From Actinomadura_C sp036008685 (GTDB lineage Bacteria; Actinomycetota; Actinomycetes; Streptosporangiales; Streptosporangiaceae), in assembly GCA_036008685.1 (NCBI GenBank), contig DASYNF010000293.1, forward strand, positions 1 through 64,000: a stretch of 64,000 bases of DNA, in the 5' to 3' direction. The notes beneath the pieces are model-generated. The model was not told the DNA's origin and did no database searches. It worked only from the letters and a program-made list of their open reading frames with translations. Of the stretch, positions 1 through 8,274 are shown in pieces; the stretch's first letter is position 1; each line of letters starts with the position of its first letter. The position numbers and the translations under genes are program-made.

Positions 1-107
1 TCCGGTCACGATTACGCGATCCCCGCGCCGTCTGCCGCGTCAGGCGGACATGCGGATACGACAAGCCGGCTCTTGTGTCGGTAGATGGTGTTGAACCCAA
101 AAACCCT

Positions 108-134
108 GGGCCCCGGTGCTACGCACCGGGGCCC
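108..134. terminator. Perfect 12-bp hairpin ahead of the MerR-type gene
   Basis: Two perfect 12-base arms (108-119 and 123-134) flank a 3-base loop. There is no U-tract. It ends 19 bases before the ATG at 154, so it is either the terminator of a gene left of the window or a structure in the leader of the next gene. The preceding 107 bases contain nothing I can identify. Confidence 0.4.
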
Positions 135-153
135 TCGTGATGTGGAAGGCGCG

Positions 154-471
154 ATGGACCCAGCCCAGCAGACCCCGGACGCCAAGTTCGACGATGACGA
201 CTACCCCGCTTACACCATGGGCCGCGCCGCGGAGATCCTCGGGACCACCCCGGCGTTTCTGCGCAGCCTGGGCGAGGCGAAACTGATCGAGCCGCAGCGC
301 TCGTCCGGCGGCCACCGCCGTTACTCCCGCTACCAACTGCGCCTGGCCGGCCGCGCCCGGGAGATGGTCGATCAGGGCACCGCCCTGGAAGCCGCCTGCC
401 GGATCATCATCTTGGAAGACCAGCTCGAGGAAGCCCTGCGGCTCAACGTCGAGATGCGGCAGCGCGACTGA
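154..471 (+). CDS. MerR-type helix-turn-helix regulator
   Basis: A 105-residue protein with an acidic N-terminus followed by a winged helix-turn-helix of MerR type: YTMGRAAEILG, then the wing with GGHRRYSRYQ at about residues 48-57. A short C-terminal helix (LEDQLEEALRLNVEM) probably dimerises it. It lacks the long effector domain of classical MerR proteins, so it resembles the small, ligand-free MerR-like regulators common in actinomycetes. The ATG at 154 is preferred over an in-frame ATG at 85 because GGAAGG lies five bases upstream and because the region before it is a hairpin. DNA binding is secure; the target is unknown. Confidence 0.75.
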   Translation: MDPAQQTPDAKFDDDDYPAYTMGRAAEILGTTPAFLRSLGEAKLIEPQRSSGGHRRYSRYQLRLAGRAREMVDQGTALEAACRIIILEDQLEEALRLNVEMRQRD

Positions 472-491
472 CCGGTCCCGGTTCGGGGTGG

Positions 492-1742
492 CTACGGACC
501 TTCTGGTCCGAGCCGGGCGGCGCGGGCCTGGAGGTGGCGCTGTTCGGGGAGGCTGGCCGTACGCCGCGCGGCCAGCTGGTAACACGAGCGGGCGGCCGCG
601 TGGTCGCCCGCCATCTCGAGCAGGTGGGCGCGTACGGCGTGGAGGCGATGATGGCCGGCCACCCGGCTGTCGGTGTCCAGGGTCTCGAGCACCGCGAGCC
701 CGGCTCGCGGACCCCGGACCATCGCGACCGCGACGGCCTGGTTGAGCGTGACCATGGGGCCCGGCGCGATGCGCTGGAGCAGGTCGTACAACGCGAGGAT
801 CTGCGCCCAGTCGGTGTCCTCCGAGCGTGGCGCTTCGACGTGGACGGCGGCGATCGCCGCCTGGAGCTGGTACGGGCCGAGGGGTGTCCTCGACAGCGCG
901 TCGGTGATGAGCGCGACGCCCTCGGCGATGGATCGCCGGTCCCAGTTCCCCCGGTCCTGTTCGGCGAGCGGGATCATCGCGCCGTCGGATCCGGTACGGG
1001 CCGACCGTCGCGCGTCGGTGAGGAGCATGAGCGCGAGCAGCCCCGCGACCTCGCCGTCGTCCGGCAGCAGCCGGTGGACCGCGCGGGTGAGCCGGATCGC
1101 CTCGCCGGTCAGCTGGCCGCGCTGGAGGTCGGGGCCGGACGTGGCGGTGTAGCCCTCGTTGAAGATCAGGTAGAGGACGTGCAGGACCACCCGGAGCCGG
1201 TCGGCCCGCTGTGACTCTGGCGGCATGCCGAACGGGACACCGGCGGCCTTGATGCGCTGCTTGGCCCGGCTGATGCGCGGGGCCATGGTCGCCTCGGGGA
1301 CCAGGAAGGCGCGGGCGATCTGGGCCGTGGTGAGACCGCCGACGGCGCGCAGGGTGAGCGCGACCTGGGAGGCCGGGGTCAGCGCGGGATGGCAGCACAG
1401 GAACAGCAGGGTCAGCGTGTCGTCCTGGTCCGGCGGGTGCGCATCGCCGGGGGCCGGCGCCACGAACTCGCCGGCCGGGACCAGGGCCGCGGCGGTGGCC
1501 TCCCGGCGGCGGCGTGCCTCGTCGCTGCGCCACTGGTCGACCAGCCGGCGCGATGCGACGGTGATCAGCCAGCCCCGGGGGTTGTCCGGTAGGCCCTCGC
1601 CGGGCCACTGGACGGCGGCGGCCAGCAGCGCCTCCTGGACCGCGTCCTCACACGTGTCGAACCGCCCGTACCGCCGGACGAGCGCGCCGAGGACCTGCGG
1701 CGCCAGCTCACGCAGCAGGCCCTCGACGCCGGCATCCGTCAT
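492..1742 (-). CDS. ECF42-type RNA polymerase sigma factor
   Basis: A 416-residue sigma factor. Region 2 occupies the first ~80 residues (TCEDAVQEALLAA, then GWLITVASRRLVDQWR) and region 4 lies at ~125-175 (LTTAQIARAFLVPEATMAPRISRAKQRI). The long C-terminal part (~180-416) is the TPR-like extension that marks the ECF42 family; it contains LIFNEGYTAT and several paired helices ending in a tetratricopeptide-like stretch. In that family sigma genes sit next to DGPF/YCII proteins and the extension replaces an anti-sigma factor; the preceding gene at 1773-2123 is exactly such a protein, 30 bases upstream on the same strand. GGAG lies five bases before the ATG. The stimulus is unknown. Confidence 0.9.
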   Translation of the reverse strand: MTDAGVEGLLRELAPQVLGALVRRYGRFDTCEDAVQEALLAAAVQWPGEGLPDNPRGWLITVASRRLVDQWRSDEARRRREATAAALVPAGEFVAPAPGDAHPPDQDDTLTLLFLCCHPALTPASQVALTLRAVGGLTTAQIARAFLVPEATMAPRISRAKQRIKAAGVPFGMPPESQRADRLRVVLHVLYLIFNEGYTATSGPDLQRGQLTGEAIRLTRAVHRLLPDDGEVAGLLALMLLTDARRSARTGSDGAMIPLAEQDRGNWDRRSIAEGVALITDALSRTPLGPYQLQAAIAAVHVEAPRSEDTDWAQILALYDLLQRIAPGPMVTLNQAVAVAMVRGPRAGLAVLETLDTDSRVAGHHRLHAVRAHLLEMAGDHAAARSCYQLAARRTASLPEQRHLQARAARLGPEGP

Positions 1743-1772
1743 CGGAGCTCCGTCGTCATCAGAACTCCGTCG

Positions 1773-2123
1773 TCAGAGGCCGGTCATGAGCGGCCGTACC
1801 TCGATCGCGGTGTATTTCGCATCCGGGATCTGTGCGGCCAGCTCGATCGCGCGCTCCTTGCTCTCGCAGTCGAGCAGGTAGTAGCCGGCGACGTACTCCT
1901 TGGCCTCGAGGTACGGCCCGTCCGTCACCGCCGGGACTCCGTCTCGTACCCGGACGGCGGCACTGTTGGACGGGTCGGCCAACGCCTCCGTACCGACCAT
2001 CTCGCCGGATTCGGTGATCGCCTTGATGAACTCGTCGTGGCCGCGGAACACCTCGTTGCGGTCCTCCTCCGACAGGCTCTCGAAGATCGTGGGGTTCATG
2101 TAGATCATCAGCAGGTATTTCAC
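1773..2123 (-). CDS. YCII/DGPF-domain protein, ECF42 partner
   Basis: A 116-residue YCII-related protein with a ferredoxin-like fold: N-terminal KYLLMIYMNPTIFESL strand-helix, a central DGPYLEAKEYVAGYYLL motif (the DGPF signature of the family) and a final strand KYTAIEVRPLM. It is translated from a GTG preceded by AGGAG. It lies directly upstream of the ECF42 sigma gene and is almost surely cotranscribed. In this family the pairing is conserved, but the biochemical role of the DGPF protein is not settled; it may be a target or a co-regulator of the sigma factor. Confidence 0.85.
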   Translation of the reverse strand: MKYLLMIYMNPTIFESLSEEDRNEVFRGHDEFIKAITESGEMVGTEALADPSNSAAVRVRDGVPAVTDGPYLEAKEYVAGYYLLDCESKERAIELAAQIPDAKYTAIEVRPLMTGL

Positions 2124-2354
2124 GGCTTCGCTCCTCCTGGTCCGGCGCCCGGTGCGGGCGCCTCTCGCATAGTGGTCGGAGCGGGCGGCCCGACCTTGAC
2201 GTCCGGGTCAGAAAAATAGCCGGGAACACCTGATGTCAAGATCCCCGGCCGTGCTCGGACCTCTCTGTGTGAGGCGCCCGCACGGGGCGCCGGAAGCGCT
2301 TGTGCGCACCGGAAGGATCTCGCATGGAGACGAACACCGCGGCCGGGTCCGGAC

Positions 2355-2407
2355 CGCCGTACGACTCACTCGCACGCCGTACGACCCACCCGTACGCCGT
2401 CTGATCC
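2355..2407. repeat. 20-bp tandem repeat in the 2124-2412 gap
   Basis: A 20-base unit beginning CGCCGTACGAC occurs at 2355 and 2375, with a third partial copy beginning CGCCGT at 2395. The surrounding gap holds the presumed promoter of the YCII-sigma pair and a GC-rich hairpin near 2143-2162. I see no gene in it. Confidence 0.45.
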
Positions 2408-2412
2408 GCGGA

Positions 2413-2760
2413 TCAACGGGGGGCCGGGACGGCGGGGACGGCCTGCTCGGCGGCGCGGCTCACCTGTTCCCAGCCGGCCCAGGTGTCCATCCGCCGCCGC
2501 GAGGTGTCGAAGGCCAGGTCATAGACCATGCTGCCGAGCAGTAGCCGCAGCGGCGGGTCGTCGCTGTCGACCAGCTTCATCACGGCCTCGGCGGCGAGCC
2601 GGGGCTCGCTGTCGATGGAGCTCTCGGCCCACTGCTTCTCCATCTCGGCGCGCAGCGGCGCGTAGGCCTCCAGCGGCGTGGTCTGGTGCATGCGGGTGTA
2701 GAGATCGGCCCAGTACCCGCCCGGCTCGACGATGGTGAGCTTGACGCCGAAAAGGTCGTC
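2413..2760 (-). pseudogene. 3' remnant of a short-chain dehydrogenase/reductase
   Basis: About 115 residues matching the C-terminal part of a classical SDR are readable: FGVKLTIVEPGGYWADLYT, which normally follows the YxxxK catalytic helix, then the substrate lid and a C-terminal tail (SDDPPLRLLLGSMVYDLAFD, MDTWAGWEQVSRAAEQA). No Rossmann glycine motif and no catalytic Ser, Tyr or Lys precede it. The reading frame stays open to 3021, but that part is low-complexity and unlike an SDR. The gene therefore seems to have lost its first ~60 percent. A functional short protein is unlikely. Confidence 0.75.
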
Positions 2761-3181
2761 GAAACGGCCCTCGGCGGGCTGCGCCGAGGCGCCCGCAGGT
2801 CCATACCGGAGTGAAGCGGCCCTGCGGCCGAGACACCGGTCACGGGCGCCGGCGGATTCACCGCCGTAGGGAGAGCCAGGAGCGTCGGCCGCACCGGTGA
2901 GGCCTGCGATCGACCGTTGCCCGACCCGGCCGAAGCCCTCCCCTTGGCGACGATCGGCTCGAGATCCCTTTGGTCCCGACGGCGACGTCGCGGGTTTGCC
3001 CTTACCGGCACGTCCTGTCATCAGGTGTTGGCGCCGGGAACTGTCCGACGGCCATGGTCCCCGGGTACGACCAGAACAAGGGGCTGAGCCGCGAGTCCCG
3101 CACCCAGATCTCCGGGACCCGTTCGTAGCCGCCCCTGAACCTGCGCATAGCCAAGATCACCAGTGACCCGGGGGCAGAAAA
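2761..3181. other. Gap with no confident gene
   Basis: Between the SDR remnant and the deacetylase I see open frames on both strands but no recognisable domain. On the minus strand near 3005-3150 one frame reads GGYERVPEIWVRDSRLSP followed by FWSYPGTMAVGQF, which is not low-complexity and may be a fragment of a decayed gene. A G-rich stretch at 3170-3175 serves as a weak ribosome site for the deacetylase. Confidence 0.3.
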
Positions 3182-4066
3182 GTGGCAGACAAGATCAGAT
3201 TCTCGACAAGGATCCCGGTCAGACGACGGACCGTGGTGCTGGCCACGCTGGGTGGCGCGCTGGCGGGCGCGGTCGGTGTCACGGCCGCGGTCACCGTCTT
3301 CTCGCCCGAAGCCGGTAAGAGCACAACGGCCACCGGCCCCTCCGGCAAAGTCCTCTACAACGCCCCGGCCCGCCAGAACACCCGGGTGCCCCAGGCGGCC
3401 ACGGCTCCGCAGGCCAGGGTCGACTGCCGCAAGCAGAAGTGCGTCGCGCTGACCTTCGACGACGGCCCGGTGCCCGACACCACGAAGGTCTTGGACATGC
3501 TCAAGGCCAAGAACGCGAAGGCGACATTCTTCCTGCTCGGTATGCAGGTCGTGCAGTATCCCGAGATAGTCAAGCGCCAGGCCGCCGAGGGACACGAGCT
3601 CGGCAACCACACCTACAGCCACGCCAAGCTGCAGGGGGCGCCGGCGGCGACGGTGCTGACGGAGATCAACCGCACCCAGAACGCGATCCAGCAGGCGAGC
3701 GGCAAGGCGCCGATACTGCTCCGTCCCACGTACGGCTACACCGACAAGCAGCTCGACGGGATCTGCCTACAGCACAAACTGTCAGAGGTCCTGTGGTCCG
3801 TCGACCCCGTCGACTGGAAGGATCGCGACAGCAAGAAGATCGCGGACCGGGTCGTGACCCAGGCCCAGGCCGGAGGCATCATCATCCTGCACGACGTCAA
3901 GCCGACGACCGTGGCCGCCGTCCCCGACATCCTCAACAAGCTCAGCCAGAAGGGGTTCGTCTTCGTGACGATCTCGGAGATCTATGGCGGCCAGCTCAAG
4001 GCCGGCGACAAGTACCCCGCCTTCCTCGGCTCACCTCAGGCGGGCCTGGCCCCGGCCGGAACCTGA
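3182..4066 (+). CDS. Secreted/membrane-anchored polysaccharide deacetylase (CE4)
   Basis: A 294-residue CE4 (NodB-homology) enzyme that would remove acetyl groups from peptidoglycan or chitin-like polymers outside the cell. Residues ~14-42 form an uncleaved signal or TM anchor after arginines (RRRTVVLATLGGALAGAVGV). The NodB motifs are in order: TFDDGP (metal Asp-Asp), GNHTYSH (the two metal histidines), LLRPTYG, SVDPVDW and IIILHD. The Pro usual at the third position of motif 3 (RPPYG) is Thr here. Start is GTG with a weak G-rich site. It is monocistronic, with a convergent hairpin directly after it. Confidence 0.9.
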   Translation: MADKIRFSTRIPVRRRTVVLATLGGALAGAVGVTAAVTVFSPEAGKSTTATGPSGKVLYNAPARQNTRVPQAATAPQARVDCRKQKCVALTFDDGPVPDTTKVLDMLKAKNAKATFFLLGMQVVQYPEIVKRQAAEGHELGNHTYSHAKLQGAPAATVLTEINRTQNAIQQASGKAPILLRPTYGYTDKQLDGICLQHKLSEVLWSVDPVDWKDRDSKKIADRVVTQAQAGGIIILHDVKPTTVAAVPDILNKLSQKGFVFVTISEIYGGQLKAGDKYPAFLGSPQAGLAPAGT

Positions 4067-4105
4067 CGACGTGAGCGGCCCCGCGCCGGGCCGGCCTCTT
4101 CCCAT

Positions 4106-4157
4106 CGTGATCTTGCAGTCGTTCGCGCCGGCTACCGCGAACGACTGCGAGATCACG
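4106..4157. terminator. Long convergent hairpin terminator
   Basis: Arms 4106-4127 and 4136-4157 are 22 bases each with one mismatch (a G-U pair in RNA form) and an 8-base loop. It lies between the 3' ends of the deacetylase and the beta-lactamase-like gene and could end transcription from both sides. No U-tract is seen. Confidence 0.7.
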
Positions 4158-4205
4158 GCAGGGAGTGTCGCCAGTTCACATCACGACGGGCCGGCTGCGG
4201 CCTCG

Positions 4206-5375
4206 TCATAGCGCGGCGTAGACCGCCTCGACCAGGGCCATCTTGCGTGGGTCGTCCATGATCAGCGGGCCCATGCGGTTCATGACGTAACCGGCGGCGA
4301 TCCCGTTCTCCGGGTCCGCGAACCCGCACGAGCCGCCGTATCCGTCATGCCCGAAGGCCCGCGGATTCGGGCCGTACGACCCGCGCGGCCCGCCGAGGCC
4401 GAAGCCGAGGGCGAACTCCATCTCGGCGCCGCCGAGCCCGGCTCCGAGGACCAGATCGACACAACTCCCCTGGCCTTCGCGGGCCTGCTCGACGGCCGCG
4501 GCGCCCAGCACCTGGTGATCGTCGTACCGGCCGCCGAAGGCCGCGATGCCGTACAACGCCGCGACGGCACGGGCCGTACCGTGCCCGTTGGCCGCGGGGA
4601 CCTGGGCGCGGCGCCAGGTCGGGGTGTTGCCGTCCGCCGCGGTCAGGATCGGGTTGGTGAGCGCGGCGACCGCGGCGGGGTGGAGCCGGGCGAACATCTC
4701 GGCGATCTCGCTGCCGCCCGGCGCCGGTGGTTGCACCAGCTCGGCGACCCGGCCGTGCTCCGATGACGGCAGGCCGATGTGGAAGTCGATTCCCAGCGGC
4801 CCGGTGACGTTGTCGCGGAGGAAGTCCCCCGGCAGCCGGCCGGAGACCCGCCGGATCACCTCGCCGACCAGGTGTCCCCAGGTGCAGGCGTGGTAGCCCG
4901 AGACGGTGCCCGGCTCCCACCACGGCTCGGTGGCGGCCAGCCGGCCGGTCGTCAGCTCCCAGTCGCACACGTCCGCGATGCTGTGCGGCTCCCGGAGACC
5001 GGCCAGTCCGGCCCGGTGGCACAGCAGATGGCGGACCGGCATGCCGGCCTTGCCGGCGTCGGCGAACTCGGGCCAGTACTTCGCGACCGGCGTGTCGAGG
5101 TCGAGGAGGCCCCGGTCCACGAGCATGTGGGCGCAGAGGGCGACCACGCCTTTGGTCGTCGACCACACGTTGACCAGCGTGTCCTGGTCCCACGATCGGG
5201 TACGGGCGGCGTCGGCGTGCCCGGCCCAGAGGTCCACGACCGTACGCCCACCGGCCAGCACGGTGACGGCCGCACCGAGCTCACCGCGTTGCTCGAAGTT
5301 GTCCTCGAAGGCATCCCGCACCCCGGAGAACGCGCTGTCACACACTCCGTGTATCTCGACCAAGCGTGTCACCAC
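4206..5375 (-). CDS. Serine hydrolase of the beta-lactamase/esterase family
   Basis: A 389-residue class-C-like serine hydrolase (PF00144; lipolytic family VIII type). The nucleophile motif SxxK is WSTTKG near residue 92, the YxN-equivalent tyrosine is in GYHACTWG near 170, and the region corresponding to the third motif is HDGYGGSCGFADP near 345. There is no signal peptide, which points to a cytoplasmic esterase or peptidase rather than a secreted penicillin-hydrolysing enzyme. A GTG start with AGG immediately upstream is used; a second GTG follows it. It is alone between a terminator and the thiamine-binding-type gene; the substrate cannot be read from sequence. Confidence 0.85.
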   Translation of the reverse strand: MVTRLVEIHGVCDSAFSGVRDAFEDNFEQRGELGAAVTVLAGGRTVVDLWAGHADAARTRSWDQDTLVNVWSTTKGVVALCAHMLVDRGLLDLDTPVAKYWPEFADAGKAGMPVRHLLCHRAGLAGLREPHSIADVCDWELTTGRLAATEPWWEPGTVSGYHACTWGHLVGEVIRRVSGRLPGDFLRDNVTGPLGIDFHIGLPSSEHGRVAELVQPPAPGGSEIAEMFARLHPAAVAALTNPILTAADGNTPTWRRAQVPAANGHGTARAVAALYGIAAFGGRYDDHQVLGAAAVEQAREGQGSCVDLVLGAGLGGAEMEFALGFGLGGPRGSYGPNPRAFGHDGYGGSCGFADPENGIAAGYVMNRMGPLIMDDPRKMALVEAVYAAL

Positions 5376-5499
5376 CTCGCCGTACGGACTTGATCAAAGT
5401 ACCAACCAGCCGGTGGACACGGAAGACCTGCAGCATGCCCACGGCGACGACCGTCACGCGCCCGGATGAGAAGAGCCGCATACGTACGGGCCCTCGCGG

Positions 5500-5799
5500 T
5501 CACTCCTCTTCGGAGAGGTAGCGTTTCACCGTCTCGACCTTCTCGGTGATCCCGCTCGTCACCCCTTCGCGGATGTCGGCCTTCAGGACCAGGCTGACAC
5601 GCGGTGACTGGGCCCGCACCACATCGACCGCCTGCCGGACCACGGTCATGGCCTCGTCCCACTGCCCCTCGATGATCGTGAACATCGCGTCGGTGTGATA
5701 GGGCAGCCCGCTGTCCCGTACGACCCGTACGGCTTCGGCCACGATTTCCCCGACCTCCTCGCCGGCCCCGATCGGGGTGATGGAAAAGGCTACGAGCAC
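5500..5799 (-). CDS. Thiamine-binding-type (MTH1187/YqgV) small protein
   Basis: A 99-residue alpha/beta protein of the MTH1187/YkoF-like family: LVAFSITPIGAGEEVGEIV at the start, HTDAMFTIIEGQWDEAM in the middle and a C-terminal helix VETVKRYLSEEE. Members bind thiamine or related hydroxymethylpyrimidine compounds and are tetrameric and cytoplasmic. GTG start with AGGGAT upstream. No TPP riboswitch is visible upstream and no thiamine gene is adjacent, so the ligand is inferred from family only. Confidence 0.8.
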   Translation of the reverse strand: MLVAFSITPIGAGEEVGEIVAEAVRVVRDSGLPYHTDAMFTIIEGQWDEAMTVVRQAVDVVRAQSPRVSLVLKADIREGVTSGITEKVETVKRYLSEEE

Positions 5800-5997
5800 G
5801 GACGGATCCCTTCAGGGGCAACGGACGGACAGCGAGGTGGTCATACCCACAGGCCGACGCGCCACGCCACCGCTCAAGGCACCGCGACGCGGGGTCGTGA
5901 CGCCGTGGTCGCGGCCCGCCTCGGCCTTGCCGCGGCGCGGCTGAAACTGCTCTGATGGGTGGCCGTGACGGCTGCCGATGAGGAGCCACTGCCGGAC

Positions 5998-6204
5998 ATG
6001 CACGTCTTCTTGGAGACCGACCGGCTGATCCTGCGACGGTTCACCGAGCTGGGCGTGCCGCGGGTGATCGCCAGGACCATGGCGGTCAACACGGCATCCC
6101 GCCGGGTGATGGAGAAGGCCGGCCTGACCCTGGCCCGGACCTTCGAGGAGTCGTGGGCGCATCCCATCCCCGGTGCCGAGGGAGACCACACCCCCGTGAC
6201 GTGA
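5998..6204 (+). pseudogene. GNAT acetyltransferase with internal deletion
   Basis: The first residues (MHVFLETDRLILRRFTE) are the start of a RimJ/RimL-type GNAT protein, and the next (LGVPRVIARTMAVNTASRRV and MEKAGLTLARTF) are its last third. The ~90-100 residues between, including the acetyl-CoA pyrophosphate loop, are absent. The junction is at TTCACCGAG (6040-6048). Both the N-terminal RRFTE and the usual AFTELGV of such proteins would encode that string, which suggests deletion between short direct repeats. The C-terminal tail is also unusual, ending in a (GTGAC)3 run. Not expected to be catalytic. Confidence 0.8.
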
Positions 6205-6214
6205 CGTGACGTGA

Positions 6215-6252
6215 AACGGCGCCGTACGGATCGGGATCCGTACGGCGCCGTT
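6215..6252. terminator. Perfect 18-bp stem terminator
   Basis: Arms 6215-6232 and 6235-6252 are perfectly complementary with only two bases between them. It sits 24 bases past the phosphoesterase stop codon on the minus strand and 10 bases past the acetyltransferase remnant on the plus strand, so it can serve both. The stem contains CCGTACGG. Confidence 0.75.
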
Positions 6253-6276
6253 CGGCAACCGCTCTCGAGCCGTGGG

Positions 6277-7851
6277 TCAGACGGGCTGACCGGTCTCGGG
6301 GTCGAGGATGAACGGCTTGGCGTTCGGGTGGCGGAAGTCGAGCAGCCCACCGAGGGAGCCGGCGCGCTGGTCGAAGGAGCCGTCACCGATCCGCCGGCCG
6401 TTCAGCCAGTTGTCCTCGATCAGACGCAGGATCGAGGACTGGTCGGTCACGTTGTGGTCGACGTGGTTGACCTTGGCGTACGGCGAGATGACCATGAGCG
6501 GCAGGCGGGGGCCGAAGCCGCACCGGTCCTGGTAGCCGCCCGCGGGCTTGCCCTTGCCGCACTGGCCGGGGCCGTTGAGCGCGTCGGTCGCCGGGTCGGA
6601 GGACGGGTTGACGATCGGCGACATCTGGTGGTCGTACCAGCCGTCGGAGTCGTCATAGCCGATGACGATCGCCGTGTCCTTCCAGAACCTGGACTTCTGG
6701 ATCCGGTTGACGGCGTCGACGACGAAGTGCTGCTCGTCGATCGGGTCGGAGTAGGCCGCGTGACCGTCCTGGTAGCCGGGAGCCTTGAGGAAGCTGACCG
6801 CGGGCAGGTTGCCGGCGTCGAGCGCGCCGTACCAGTCGCTCATGTCGTACTGGTGGTTGGCCGGGCCGTTGTGGCCGATCTCGACGACCGAGGCCGGCGC
6901 GGTGTGACGGGGGTTGGCCGTCGACTTGTAGTACTGGAACGGCTCGTGGTGCGGGATGTAGTCGCCCTTGGCGATGCCCGCGATGTTGTTGTGCGTCGTG
7001 GCGCAGGCGGCGGTGCCGTCGGCGCCGCGGCTCGAGGGCTTGAAGCCGCCCTGGAACCAGCCCCAGCTCACGCCCTTGGCGTTGAGCAGGTCGCCGACGT
7101 TCTTGCCGGTCAGCTCGGCGGTCGCCCGCGCGTGGTTGGAGCAGTCGTCGAAGAACGGCTGCGGGTCGTTGGTGACCGTGCCGACGTGCGCCGCGTCCGG
7201 GTGCTGGACGGCATAGGCGTCATCGATGGCGTTGCCCTTGGCGTCACGGGCGATGGCACCGTGGGTCTGCCCGGAGACCAGGTTGAGCGCGCCCGGGGTC
7301 GAGGGCCCGAACGTGGTGTTGTAGCTGTTGTCGCTCATCGAGAACCGCTGGGCGTAGTTCCACAGCCCGGTCACGGTGTTGCCGTCGTAGTAGTCCATCA
7401 CCAGACCCGGCGCGCCGTACATCGGCTTGGTGCAGGTCTCGACGTTGGTGTGCTCGACGAACTTGTCCATCTTGCCGCCGTTGAAGGCCTTCTGCTCAGC
7501 GGCGTAGTCGTGGTCCTGGTCGCAGGTGACCGCCTGCGCCGGGCCGAGCCTCGACGGGTTGTACTTGTTCGGGTTCTGGGTCAGCAGCCGGTCGGACAGC
7601 CCGTTGACCCGGGGCGTGCCGCTCTTGGCGTGGAAGGGCTGCCCGTCGGTGTTCGCCGCCTTCGGATACGTGCCGAAGTAATGGTCGAAGCTGACGTTCT
7701 CCTGGTAGAGAACCACAACGTGCTTAATCGGGCTCTTGGCGTCGGGGGCCTTGTGATGGGGTGCCGCGTGGGCCGCGGACGTGCCCACCAGAGTCAGGGC
7801 ACCGACGGCCGCCATGGCCAGCCCGCTACGCAGCGCGAGGGATATACGCAA
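6277..7851 (-). CDS. Secreted phosphoesterase (acid phosphatase / phospholipase C family)
   Basis: A 524-residue exported enzyme of the PF04185 phosphoesterase family (AcpA / PLC type). The signal peptide spans residues 1-30 with an ALA-like site (VGTSAAHAAP). The metal-binding start is KHVVVLYQENVSFDHYFGTYP, with the Glu-Asn pair of the alkaline-phosphatase superfamily; further ligand regions are DNSYNTTFGPSTPGALNLVS, YDDSDGWYDHQ and FGPRLPLMVISPYAK. Start is TTG with AGGAGA six bases upstream. It probably scavenges phosphate from phosphomonoesters or phospholipids outside the cell; phospholipase versus phosphatase activity cannot be told from sequence. A perfect hairpin terminates it. Confidence 0.9.
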   Translation of the reverse strand: MRISLALRSGLAMAAVGALTLVGTSAAHAAPHHKAPDAKSPIKHVVVLYQENVSFDHYFGTYPKAANTDGQPFHAKSGTPRVNGLSDRLLTQNPNKYNPSRLGPAQAVTCDQDHDYAAEQKAFNGGKMDKFVEHTNVETCTKPMYGAPGLVMDYYDGNTVTGLWNYAQRFSMSDNSYNTTFGPSTPGALNLVSGQTHGAIARDAKGNAIDDAYAVQHPDAAHVGTVTNDPQPFFDDCSNHARATAELTGKNVGDLLNAKGVSWGWFQGGFKPSSRGADGTAACATTHNNIAGIAKGDYIPHHEPFQYYKSTANPRHTAPASVVEIGHNGPANHQYDMSDWYGALDAGNLPAVSFLKAPGYQDGHAAYSDPIDEQHFVVDAVNRIQKSRFWKDTAIVIGYDDSDGWYDHQMSPIVNPSSDPATDALNGPGQCGKGKPAGGYQDRCGFGPRLPLMVISPYAKVNHVDHNVTDQSSILRLIEDNWLNGRRIGDGSFDQRAGSLGGLLDFRHPNAKPFILDPETGQPV

Positions 7852-8274
7852 TCTGCCGTCTCCTTAGTCGATCGCCCAACAGGGTCCCAGGACGTGAAAG
7901 GCAGCACATGGCCATAGACCAACACATCGATGAACAAATCGCGGACGTCCGTGACGTCATCTCGCATGGAGGCCGGGCTTCGCAGGTCAGCGCCATGGAG
8001 GGGCACGCCCGAGAGGAGCCGTGGGTCCGATCGCGCGACGTCCGGCCCGTACCGGCCGACCTACCGGGCCGGCTCGGGTCCCCATGCCCCTCGCTACGAT
8101 CCCCCAAAGCGGGAGCATCACGGTCAGAGCGGTCATCAAGAACGTACTCCGGGTGACCGGACGTACGACGCGGGCGCTCCGGGCGATGCCGCTCCCGCGG
8201 TGCCGGATGTACGGGCGGTGCGCCGAGAGCTGTGGGCGGTTGCGGATCCCCACGTCGTAGAGGAGTTGGAACCG
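7852..8274. other. Divergent promoter region, no gene seen
   Basis: This spacer separates the divergent phosphoesterase and MscS genes. An open frame continues upstream of the MscS start to 7930, but its translation is Arg/Pro/Gly-rich and unlike any channel N-terminus, so I regard it as non-coding. No operator stands out. Confidence 0.4.

Noticed and set aside
1..107. tRNA or rRNA end at the left border
   Set aside because: No cloverleaf or TTCGA-type T loop could be made; the hairpin at 108-134 is the only structure.
3002..3622. Minus-strand frame with FWSYPGTMAVGQF
   Set aside because: Most of the frame lies antisense to the deacetylase; only a short part looks protein-like. Kept as a note in the gap feature.
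6211..7917. 568-codon plus-strand frame
   Set aside because: Antisense to the phosphoesterase, Val/Arg/Gly-rich with no motif.
7930..8274. 115-codon N-terminal extension of the MscS gene
   Set aside because: Arg/Pro/Gly-rich and unlike any channel; a good ribosome site marks the ATG at 8275.
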